64,000 nucleotides of DNA, taken from Clusia tigrina. Its lineage: Eukaryota > Arthropoda > Insecta > Diptera > Clusiidae. The stretch is taken from assembly GCA_920105625.2 (NCBI GenBank), contig OV050031.1, forward strand, positions 86,809,995-86,873,994. The letters are read 5' to 3'. Below the pieces are notes generated by a model. The model was not told the DNA's origin. It searched no databases and saw nothing but the letters and a program-made list of their open reading frames with translations. Shown here piece by piece: positions 45,771-57,123 of this stretch (positions are counted from its first letter, which is position 1; every line of letters starts with the position of its first letter). Position numbers and translations under genes: made by a program.

Positions 45771-48700
45771 TTGCCGCTGCCGATTGGGGGTCTGCTGCCT
45801 TCTTTATGCCTATATTTATCCCTATCTGCCTCAGTCGGAGTCTTAGTCGGCATCGCAGCCTCTGTCAGCGTCTCTGTAGGTGTTTCAGTCTCTGCCGCTG
45901 TCGATTGGGGGGTCTGGTGCCAACTGTATTCCTATATCTACCCCTATCTGCCTCAGTCGGCATCTCAGTCGGCGTCGCAGCCTCTATCAGCGTCTTTGTA
46001 GGCGTCTCAGTCGCTGCCGCTGTCGATTGGGGGCTCTGCTGCCTTCTCTATGCCTATATCTACCCTATCTACCTCAGTCGGCGTCTCAGCCTCTGTCAGA
46101 GTCTCTGTAGGCGTCTCAGTTGTTGCCGCTGTCGATTGGTGGATATGCTGCCTTCTCTATGCGTATATCTGCCCCTACCTGCCTCAGTCGGCATCTCAGT
46201 CGGCGTCGCAGCCTCTACCAGCATCTCTGTAGGCGTCTCAGTTGTTGCCGCTGTCGATTGGAGGGTCTGCTGCGTCTCTATGCCAATATCTACCCCTACC
46301 TGCCTCAGTCGGCGTCACAGTAGGCTTCTCAGCCTCTGTCAGCGTCTCTGTGGGTGTATCAGTCACTGCCGCTATCGATTGGGGGGTCTGCTGCCTTCTC
46401 TATGCTTATATCTACCCTTATCTGCATCAGTCGTCGTCTCAGTCGGCGTCGCAGCCCCTGTCAGCGTCTCTGAAAGCGTCTCAGTCGCGGCCGCTGTTTA
46501 TTGGGGTGTCTGCTGCCTTCTCTATGCCTATATCTACCCCTATCTGCCTCAGTCGGCGTCTCAGTAGGCGTCGCAGCCTCTGTCAGCGTCTCTGTAGGCG
46601 TCTCAGTCGCTCCCGCTGTCGATTGGGGGGTCTGCTGCCTTCTCTATGGCAATATCTGCCCCTCTCTGCCTCAGTCGGGGTCTCAGTCGGCGTCGCAGCC
46701 TCTGTCAGCGTCTCTGTAGGCGTCTCGGTCGCTGCCGATGTCGATTGGGGGGGTATTATGCCTTCTCTATGCCAATATCTACCCTTGTCTGCCTTATTCG
46801 GCGTCTCAGTCGGCGTCGCAGCCTCTGTCCGCGTCTCTATAGGCGTCTCAGCCGCTGCCTCTGTCGATTGGGGGGTCTGCCACCTTCTCTATGCCTATAT
46901 CTACCCATATATGCCTCAGTCGGCGTCTCAGTCGGCGTCGCAGCCTCTGTCAGTGTCTCTGTAGGCGTCTCAGTCGCTGCCGCTGTCGATTGGGGGGTCC
47001 GCTGCTTTCTCTTTGCCTATATTTACCTCTATCTGCCTCAGTCGGCGTCGCAGCCTCTATCAGCGTCTCTGTAGGCGTCTCAATTGTTGCCGCTGTCGAT
47101 TGGGTTGTCTGCTGCCTTCTCTATGCCCATGTCAAAACATCTCTGCCTCAGTCGGCGTCTCAGTCGGCGTCGCAGCCTCTTGTCAGCGTCTCTGTAGGGA
47201 TCTCAGTCGTTCCTGCTGTAGATTGGGGGGGCTGCTGCCTTCTCTATGCCTATATCTACCCCTACCTGCCTCAGTCGCCGCCACAGTCGGCTTCGCAGCC
47301 TCTTGTCAGCGTCTCTGTAGGGATCTCAGTCGTTGCTGCTGTCGATTGGGGGGGCTGATGCCTTCTCTATGCCTATATCTACCCCTACCTGCCTCAGTTG
47401 GCGTCACAGTCGGCTTCTCAGCCTCTGTCAGCGTCACTGTAGGCGTCTCAGCCGCTGCCTCTGTCGATTGGGGGGTCTGCCACCTTCTCTATGCCTATAT
47501 CTACCCATATATGCCTCAGTCGGCATCTCAGTCGGCGTCGCAGCCTCTGTCAGCGTCTCTGTAGGCGTCTCATTTGCTGCCGCTGTCGATTGGGGGGTCT
47601 GCTGCCTTCTCTATGCCTAAGTCTACCCCTCTCAGCCTCAGCCAGCGTCTCAGTCGGCGTCACAGCCTCTGTCAGCGTCTCTGTAGGCGTCTCAATCGCT
47701 GCCGCCGTCGATTGGGGTCTGCTGCAGTCTATGCAAATATCTACCCCTATCTGCCTCAGTCGGCGTCGCAGCCTCTGTCAGCGTCTCTGTAGGCGTCTCA
47801 GTCCCTCTCGCTGTCGATTGGGGGACTTCTGCCTTATGTATGCCTATATCTACCCCTATCTGTTTCAGTCGGCGTCTCAGTCGGCGTCGCAGTCTCTGTC
47901 AGCGTCTCTGTAGGCGTCTCAGTCCCTGCCGCTGTCGATTGGGGGGACTTCTGCCTTCTGTATGCCTATATCTACCCCTATCTGCCTCATTCGGCATCTC
48001 AGTCGGCGTTGCAGCCTCTCTCAGCGTCTCTATAGGCGACTCAGTTGCTGCCGCTGTTGATTGGGGGGTCTGCTGCCTTATGTATGCCTATATCTACCCC
48101 TATCTGCCTCAGTCGGCATCTCAGTCGGCGTCGCAGCCTCTATCAGCGTCTCTGTAGGCGTCTCAGTTGTTGCCGCTGTCGATTGGTCGATCTGCTGCTT
48201 TCTCTATGCGTATATCTACCCCTACCTGCCTCAGTCGGCGTCACAGTCGGCTAAGCAGCCTCTTGCCAGCGTCTCTGTAGGGATGTCAGTCGTTGCCGCT
48301 GTCGATTGGGGGGTCTGCTGCCTTCTCTATGTCAATATCTACCCTATCTGCCTCAGTCGGCGTCTCAGCCTCTGTCAGAGTCTCTCTAGGCGTCTCAGTC
48401 GCTGCCGCTGTCGATTGGGGGGTCTGCTGCCTTCTGTATGCCTATATCTACCCCTATCTGCCTCAGTCGGCATCTCAGTCGGCGTCGCAGCCTCTACCAG
48501 CATCTCTGTAGGCGTCTCAGTTGTTGCCGCTGTCGATTGGAGGGTCTGCTGCGTCTCTATGCCTATATCTACCCCTATCTGCCTCAGTCGGCGTCAGAGT
48601 CGGCTTGTCTGCCTCTGTCAGCGTCTCTGTAGGTGTCTCAGTCGCTGCCACTGTCGATTGGGGGGTCTGCTGCCTTCTCTATGCCAATATATACCCTTAT

Positions 48701-50543
48701 CTGCCTCAGTCGGCGTCGCAGCCTCTGTCAGCGTCTCTGTAGGCGTTTCAGTTGTTGCCGCTGTCGATTGGTTGGTCAGCTGCCTTCTCTATGCCTATAT
48801 CTACCACCACCTGCCTCAGTCGGCGTCACAGTCGGCTTCGTGGCCTCTGTCAGCGTCTCTGTAGGCGTGTCTGTAGGCGTCTCAGCCGCTGCCGCTGTCG
48901 ATTGGGGGTTCTGCAGCGTTCTCTATGCCTATATCTACCCCTATCTGCCTCAGTCGGCGTCTCAGTCGAAGTCGCAGCCTCTGTCGGCGTCTTTGTAGGC
49001 GCCTCAGTCGCTGCCGCTGTCGATTGGGGGCTCTGCTGCCTTCTCTATGCCTGTATCTACCCTTATCTGCCTCAGTCGGCGTCTCAGTCGGCGTCGCTGC
49101 CTCTGTCAGCCTCTCTGAATGTGTCTCAGTCGCTGCCGCTGTCGATTGGGGGGTTTGCTGCCTTCTCTATGTCAATATCTACCCTATCTGCCTCAGTCGG
49201 CGTCTCAGCCTCTGTCAGAGTTTCTGTAGGCGTCTCAGTTGTTGCCGCTGTCGATTGGGTTGTCTGCTGCCTTCTCTATGCCTATGTCTAACCATCTCTG
49301 CCTCAGTCGGTGTCTCAGTCGGCGTTGCAGCCTCTGTTAGCGTCGCAGACTCTTTCAGCGTCGCAGCCTCTGTCAGCGTCTCTGAAGGCGTCTCAGTCGC
49401 TGCCGCTGTCGACAGGGGGTCTGCTGCCTTCTCTATGCCTATATCTACCCCTACCTGCCTCAGTCGGCGTCAGAGTCGGCTTGTCTGCCTCTGTCAGCGT
49501 CTCTGTAGGTGTCTCAGTCGCTGCCACTGTCGAATGGGGGGTCTGCTGCCTTCTCTATGCCTCTGTCAGCGTCGCAGCCTCTGTCAGCGTCTCTGTAGGC
49601 GTCTCAGTCGCTGCCGCTGTCGACTGGGGGTCTGCTACCTTCTCTATGCCTATATCTACCCCTACCTGCCTCAGTCGGCGTCACAGTCGGCTTCGCAGCC
49701 TCTGTCAGCGTCTCTGTAGGTGTCTCAGTCGCTGCCACTGTCGAGTGGGGGGTCTGCTGCCTTCTCTATGCCTCTCTCAGCGTCGCAGCCTCTGTCAGCT
49801 TCTCTGTAGGTGTCTCAGTCGCTGCCGCCGTCGATTGGGGGTTCTGCTGCCTTCTCTATGCCAATATCTACCCCTATCTGCCTCAGTTAGCGTCTCAGTC
49901 AGGATCGCACCCTCTGTCAGCGTGTCTGTAGGCGTCTCAGTCGCTGCCGCCGTCGATTGGGGGGGTCGGCTGCCTTCTCTATGCCAATATATACTCTTAT
50001 CTGCCTCAGTCGGCGTCGCAGCCTCTGTCAGCGTCTCTGTAGGCGTCTCAGTTGCTGCCGCTGTCGATTGGGGGGTCTGCTGCCTTCTCTATGCCAATAT
50101 CTACCCCTATCTGCCTCAGTTAGCGTCTCAGTCAGGGTCGCACCCTCTGTCAGCGTGTCTGTAGGCGTCTCAGTCGCTGCCGCCGTCGATTGGGGGGGTC
50201 TGCTGCCTTCTCTATGCCAATATCTACCCTTATCTGCCTCAGTCGGCGTCGCAGCCTCTGTCAGCGTCTCTGTAGGCATCTCAGTTGCTGCCGCTGTTGA
50301 TTGGGGGGTCTGCTGTCTTCTCTATGCCTATATCTACCCCTATATGGCTCAGTCGGCGTCTCAGTCGGCGTCTCAGAAGCCGTCGCAGCCTCTGTCAGCA
50401 TCTCTTTTGGCGTCTCAGTCGCTGCCGCTGTCGATTGGGGGGTCTGCTGCCTTCTCTACGCCAATATCTACCCCTATCTGCCTCAGTCTGCGTCTCAGTC
50501 AGGGTCGCACCCTCTGTCAGCGTCTCTGTAGGCGTCTCAGTCG
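45771..50543. repeat. Higher-order repeat U5 (4,773 bp), counterpart of U1
   Basis: Same start marker and the GTCTGGTGCCAACTG variant. GTCAAAACAT is at 47131, 1360 bp in. The offset to U1 is 24488 over the first 1.1 kb, then 24610-24613. Tandem spacing to U6 is 4773, against 4772 for U1 to U2, so the short-unit register is conserved in both superperiods. Confidence 0.9.
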
Positions 50544-53362
50544 TTGCCGCTGCCGATTGGGGGTCTGCTGCCTTCTTTATGCCTATATTTATCCCTATCT
50601 GCCTCAGTCGGAGTCTTAGTCGGCATCGCAGCCTCTGTCAGCGTCTCTGTAGGTGTTTCAGTCTCTGCCGCTGTCGATTGGGGGGTCTGGTGCCAACTGT
50701 ATTCCTATATCTACCCCTATCTGCCTCAGTCGGCATCTCAGTCGGCGTCGCAGCCTCTATCAGCGTCTTTGTAGGCGTCTCAGTCGCTGCCGCTGTCGAT
50801 TGGGGGCTCTGCTGCCTTCTCTATGCCTATATCTACCCTATCTGCCTCAGTCGGCGTCTCAGCCTCTGTCAGAGTCTCTGTAGGCGTCTCAGTTGTTGCC
50901 GCTGTCGATTGGTGGATATGCTGCCTTCTCTATGCGTATATCTGCCCCTACCTGCCTCAGTCGGCATCTCAGTCGGCGTCGCAGCCTCTACCAGCATCTC
51001 TGTAGGCGTCTCAGTTGTTGCCGCTGTCGATTGGAGGGTCTGCTGCGTCTCTATGCCAATATCTACCCCTACCTGCCTCAGTCGGCGTCACAGTAGGCTT
51101 CTCAGCCTCTGTCAGCGTCTCTGTGGGTGTATCAGTCACTGCCGCTATCGATTGGGGGGTCTGCTGCCTTCTCTATGCTTATATCTACCCTTATCTGCAT
51201 CAGTCGTCGTCTCAGTCGGCGTCGCAGCCCCTGTCAGCGTCTCTGAAAGCGTCTCAGTCGCGGCCGCTGTTTATTGGGGTGTCTGCTGCCTTCTCTATGC
51301 CTATATCTACCCCTATCTGCCTCAGTCGGCGTCTCTGTCGGCGTCGCAGCCTCTGCCAGCGTCTCTGTAGGCGTCTCAGTCGCTCCCGCTGTCGATTGGG
51401 GGGTCTGCTGCCTTCTCTATGGCAATATCTGCCCCTCTCTGCCTCAGTCGGGGTCTCAGTCGGCGTCGCAGCCTCTGTCAGCGTCTCTGTAGGCGTCTCG
51501 GTCGCTGCCGATGTCGATTGGAGGGGTATTATGCCTTCTCTATGCCAATATCTACCCTTGTCTGCCTTATTCGGCGTCTCAGTCGGCGTCGCAGCCTCTG
51601 TCCGCGTCTCTATAGGCGTCTCAGCCGCTGCCTCTGTCGATTGGGGGGTCTGCCACCTTCTCTATGCCTATATCTACCCATATATGCCTCAGTCGGCGTC
51701 TCAGTCGGCGTCGCAGCCTCTGTCAGTGTCTCTGTAGGCGTCTCAGTCGCTGCCGCTGTCGATTGGGGGGTCCGCTGCTTTCTCTTTGCCTATATTTACC
51801 TCTATCTGCCTCAGTCGGCGTCGCAGCCTCTATCAGCGTCTCTGTAGGCGTCTCAGTTGTTGCCGCTGTCGATTGGGTTGTCTGCTGCCTTCTCTATGCC
51901 CATGTCAAAACATCTCTGCCTCAGTCGGCGTCTCAGTCGGCGTCGCAGCCTCTTGTCAGCGTCTCTGTAGGGATCTCAGTCGTTGCTGCTGTAGATTGGG
52001 GGGGCTGCTGCCTTCTCTATGCCTATATCTACCCCTACCTGCCTCAGTCGCCGCCACAGTCGCCTTCGCAGCCTCTTGTCAGCGTCTCTGTAGGGATCTC
52101 AGTCGTTGCTGCTGTCGATTGGGGGGGCTGATGCCTTCTCTATGCCTATATCTACCCCTACCTGCCTCAGTTGGCGTCACAGTCGGCTTCTCAGCCTCTG
52201 TCAGCGTCACTGTAGGCGTCTCAGCCGCTGCCTCTGTCGATTGGGGGGTCTGCCACCTTCTCTATGCCTATATCTACCCATATATGCCTCAGTCGGCATC
52301 TCAGTCGGCGTCGCAGCCTCTGTCAGCGTCTCTGTAGGCGTCTCATTTGCTGCCGCTGTCGATTGGGGGGTCTGCTGCCTTCTCTATGCCTATGTCTACC
52401 CCTCTCAGCCTCAGCCAGCGTCTCAGTCGGCGTCACAGCCTCTGTCAGCGTCTCTGTAGGCGTCTCAATCGCTGCCGCCGTCGATTGGGGTCTGCTGCAG
52501 TCTATGCAAATATCTACCCCTATCTGCCTCAGTCGGCGTCGCAGCCTCTGTCAGCGTCTCTGTAGGCGTCTCAGTCCCTCTCGCTGTCGATTGGGGGACT
52601 TCTGCCTTATGTATGCCTATATCTACCCCTATCTGTTTCAGTCGGCGTCTCAGTCGGCGTCGCAGTCTCTGTCAGCGTCTCTGTAGGCGTCTCAGTCCCT
52701 GCCGCTGTCGATTGGGGGGACTTCTGCCTTCTGTATGCCTATATCTACCCCTATCTGCCTCATTCGGCATCTCAGTCGGCGTAGCAGCCTCTCTCAGCGT
52801 CTCTATAGGCGACTCAGTTGCTGCCGCTGTTGATTGGGGGGTCTGCTGCCTTATGTATGCCTATATCTACCCCTATCTGCCTCAGTCGGCATCTCAGTCG
52901 GCGTCGCAGCCTCTATCAGCGTCTCTGTAGGCGTCTCAGTTGTTGCCGCTGTCGATTGGTCGATCTGCTGCTTTCTCTATGCGTATATCTACCCCTACCT
53001 GCCTCAGTCGGCGTCACAGTCGGCTAAGCAGCCTCTTGCCAGCGTCTCTGTAGGGATGTCAGTCGTTGCCGCTGTCGATTGGGGGGTCTGCTGCCTTCTC
53101 TATGTCAATATCTACCCTATCTGCCTCAGTCGGCGTCTCAGCCTCTGTCAGAGTCTCTCTAGGCGTCTCAGTCGCTGCCGCTGTCGATTGGGGGGTCTGC
53201 TGCCTTCTGTATGCCTATATCTACCCCTATCTGCCTCAGTCGGCATCTCAGTCGGCGTCGCAGCCTCTACCAGCATCTCTGTAGGCGTCTCAGTTGTTGC
53301 CGCTGTCGATTGGAGGGTCTGCTGCGTCTCTATGCCTATATCTACCCCTACCTGCCTCAGTC

Positions 53363-53422
53363 GGCGTCATAGTCGGCGTCACAGTCGGCGTCACAGTCGG
53401 CGTCACAGTCGGCTTCTCAGCC
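53363..53422 (+). repeat. GGCGTCACAGTC expansion, 5 steps
   Basis: GGC at 53363, 53375, 53387, 53399 and 53411. Same length as its superperiod partner at 28631. A shorter relative of two steps plus a GGCTTCCCAG end sits near 41954. Confidence 0.94.
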
Positions 53423-55046
53423 TCTGTCAGCGTCTCTGTGGGTGTATCAATCGCTGCCGCTGTCGATGGGGGGTCTGCTGCCTTCTCTATGCCAATATCT
53501 ACCCCTCTCTGCCACAGTCGGGGTCTCATTCGGCGTCGCAGCCTCTGTCAGCGTCTCTGTAGGCGTCTCAGTCGCTGCCGCTGTCGATTGGGGGGTCTGC
53601 TGCCTTCTCTATGCCTGTATTTTCCTCTATCTGTCTCAGTCGGTGTCACAGCGTCTATCAGCTTCTCTGTAGGCGTCTCAGTGGTTGCCGCTGTCGATTG
53701 GGTTCTCTGCTGCCTTCTCTATGCCTATTTCTAACCATCTCTGCCTCAGTCGGCGTCGCAGCCTCTGTCGGCGTCGCAGCCTCTGTCGGCGTCGCAGCCT
53801 CTGTCAGCGCCTCTGTAGGCGTCTCAGTCGCTACCGCTGTCGATTGGGGGGTCTGCTGATTTATCTATGCCTATCTCTTCCCCTATCTGCCTCAGTCGGC
53901 GCCACAATCGGATTCGCAGCCTCTGTCAGCGTCTCTGTAGGTGTCTCAGTCGCTGCCGATGTCGATTGGGGGGTCTGATGCCTTCTCTATCCCAATATCT
54001 ACCCTTGTCTGCCTCAGTCGGCGTCTCAGTCGGCGTCGCAGCCTCTGTCCGCGTCTCTGTAGGCGTTTCAGCCATTGCCTCTGTCGATTGGGGGGTGCCA
54101 TCTTCTCTATGCCTATATCTACCCATATCTGCCTCAGTCGGCGTCGCAGCCTCTGTCAGAGTCTCTGTACGCGTTTTAGTCGCTGCCGCTGTCGATTGGA
54201 GGTCCGCTGCTTTCTCTATGCCAATCGTCTCTCTGCCTCAGTCGGGATCTCAGTCGGCGTCGCAGCCTCTGTCAGCGTCTTTGTAGGCGTCTCAGTCGCT
54301 GCCGCTGTCGAATGGGGGGTCTGCTGCCTTCTCTTTGCCTATATTTACCTCTATCTGCCTCAGTCGGCATCTCAGTCGGCGTCGCAGCCTCTATCAGCGT
54401 CTCTGTAGGCGTTTCAGTTGTTGCCGCTGTCGATTGGGTTGTCTGCTGCCTTCTCTATGCCTATATCTACCCCTATATGTACCCCTACCTGCCTCAGTTG
54501 GCGTCACAGTCGGCTTCTCCGCCTCTGTCAGCGTCTCTGTAGGCGTCTCAGTTGTTGCTGCTGTCGATTGGGGGGGTCTGCTGCTCTCTCTATGCCAATA
54601 TCTACCCCTATTTGTCTCTATCTGCGTCGCAGTCTCTGTCATCGTCTCTGTAGGCGTCTCAGTCGCAGCCGTTGTCGATTGAGGGGTCTGCTGCCTTCTC
54701 TATGCCTATATCTACCTCTACCTGCCTCAGTCGCCGTCACAGTCGGCTTCGCAGCCTCTGTCAGCGTCTCTGTAGGCGTCTCAGTCGCCACCGCTGTCGA
54801 TTAGGGGTTCTGCTGCCTTCTCTATTCCCATCTCTACCCCTACCTGCCTCAGTTGCCGTCACAGTCGGCTTCTCAGCCTCTGTCAGCGTCTCTGTAGGTA
54901 TCTCAGTTGTTGCCGCTGTCGATTGGGGGGACTGCTGATCTCTCTATGCCAATATCTACCCCTACCTGCCGCAGTCAGCATCTCAGTCGGCGTCGCACCC
55001 ACTGTCAGCGTCTCTATGCCAATGTCTAACCATCTCTGCCTCAGTC

Positions 55047-55130
55047 GGCGTCTCAGCCGGCGTCTCAGTCGGCGTCTCCGTCGGCGTCTCCGTCGGCGTC
55101 TCAGTCGGCGTCTCTGTCGGCGTCGCAGCC
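55047..55130 (+). repeat. 12-bp expansion, 7 copies (U6)
   Basis: GGCG at 55047, 55059, 55071, 55083, 55095, 55107 and 55119. Two steps read GGCGTCTCCGTC, a variant absent from the partner at 30207. The 24-bp excess matches the 24840 to 24864 offset step. Confidence 0.95.
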
Positions 55131-57123
55131 TCTGTCAGCGTCTCTGTTGTCGTCTCAGTCGCTGCCGCTGTCGATTGGGGGGTCTGCTGCTTTCTCTATG
55201 CCAATATCTACCCTTATCTGCCTCAGTCGGCGTCTCAGTCGGCGTCACAGCCTCTGTCAGCGTCTCTGAATGCGTTTCAGTCTCAGTCACTGCCGCTGTC
55301 GATTGGAGGGTCTGATGCCTTCTCTATGCCTATATCTACTCCTATTTGCCTCAGTCGGAGTCTCAGTCGGCATCGCAGCTTCTGTCAGCGTCTATGTAGG
55401 CGTCTCAGTCGCTGCCGCTGTCGATTGGGGGTCTGATGCCTTCTCTATGCCTATATCTTCCCCTACCTGCCTCAGTCGGAGTCTCAGTCGGCATCGCAGC
55501 CTCTGTCAGCGTCTATGTAGGCGTCTCAGTCGCTGCCGCCGTCGATTGGGGGGTCTGCTGCCTTCTCTATGCCAATATATACCCTTATCTGCCTCAGTCG
55601 GCGTCGCAGCCTCTGTCAGCGTCTCTGTAGGCGTTTCAGTTGTTGCCGCTGTCGATTGGTTGGTCAGCTGCCTTCTCTATGCCTATATCTACCACCACCT
55701 GCCTCAGTCGGCGTCACAGTCGGCTTCGTGGCCTCTGTCAGCGTCTCTGTAGGCGTGTCTGTAGGCGTCTCAGCCGCTGCCGCTGTCGATTGGGGGTTCT
55801 GCAGCGTTATCTATGCCTATATCTACCCCTATCTGCCTCAGTCGGCGTCTCAGTCGAAGTCGCAGCCTCTGTCAGCGTCTTTGTAGGCGCCTCAGTCGCT
55901 GCCGCTGTCGATTGGGGGCTCTGCTGCCTTCTCTATGCCTGTATCTACCCTTATCTGCCTCAGTCGGCGTCTCAGTCGGCGTCGCTGCCTCTGTCAGCCT
56001 CTCTGAATGTGTCTCAGTCGCTGCCGCTGTCGATTGGGGGGTTTGCTGCCTTCTCCATGTCAATATCTACCCTATCTGCCTCAGTCGGCATCTCAGCCTC
56101 TGTCAGAGTTTCTGTAGGCGTCTCAGTTGTTGCCGCTGTCGATTGGGTTGTCTGCTGCCTTCTCTATGCCTATGTCTAAACATCTCTGCCTCAGTCGGTG
56201 TCTCAGTCGGCGTTGCAGCCTCTGTTAGCGTCGCAGACTCTTTCAGCGTCGCAGCCTCTGTCAGCGTCTCTGAAGGCGTCTCAGTCGCTGCCGCTGTCGA
56301 CAGGGGGTCCGCTGCCTTCTCTATGCCTATATCTACCCCTACCTGCCTCAGTCGGCGTCAGAGTCGGCTTCTCTGCCTCTGTCAGCGTCTCTGTAGGTGT
56401 CTCAGTCGCTGCCACTGTCGAGTGGGGGGTCTGCAGCCTTCTCTATGCCTCTGTCAGCGTCGCAGCCTCTGTCAGCGTCTATGTAGGCGTCTCAGTCGCT
56501 GCCGCTGTCGACTGGGGGTCTGCTACCTTCTCTATGCCTATATCTACCCCTATCTGCCTCAGTCGGCGTCTGAGTCGGCGTCGCAGTCTCTTGTCAGCGT
56601 CTCTGTAGGGATCTCAGTCGTTGCTGCTGTCGATTGGGGGGGCTGCTGCCTTCTCTATGCCTATATCTACCCCTACCTGCCTCAGTTGGCGTCTCAGTCA
56701 GGGTCGCACCCTCTGTCAGCGTGTCTGTAGGCGTCTCAGTCGCTGCCGCTGTTGATTGGGGGGGTCTGCTGTCTTCTCTATGCCTATATCTACCCCTATA
56801 TGGCTCAGTCGGCGTCTCAGTCGGCGTCTCAGAAGCCGTCGCAGCCTCTGTCAGCATCTCTTTTGGCGTCTCAGTCGCTGCCGCTGTCGATTGGGGGGTC
56901 TGCTGCCTTCTCTACGCCAATATCTACCCCTATCTGCCTCAGTCTGCGTCTCAGTCAGGGTCGCACCCTCTGTCAGCGTCTCTGTAGGCGTCTCAGTCGC
57001 TGCCGACGTCGATTGGGGGGGTCTGCTGCCTTCTCTATGCCAATATCTACCCCTATCTGCCTCAGTCGGCGTCTGAGTCGGCGTCGCAGTCTCTTGTCAG
57101 CGTCTCTGTAGGCATCTCAGTCG

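Larger units (their letters stand above)
50544..57123. repeat. Higher-order repeat U6 (6,580 bp), counterpart of U2
   Basis: GTCAAAACAT lies at 51904, 1360 bp in. Matched points with U2 are 26164/50653 and 27775/52264 (24489), 28102/52834 (24732), 29025/53867 (24842), 29495/54335 (24840), 30572/55436 (24864) and 32459/57124 (24665). The 24-bp step at about 55.05 kb is two extra 12-mers (seven versus five copies). Near 56.5 kb several monomers of U2 are missing. Confidence 0.88.
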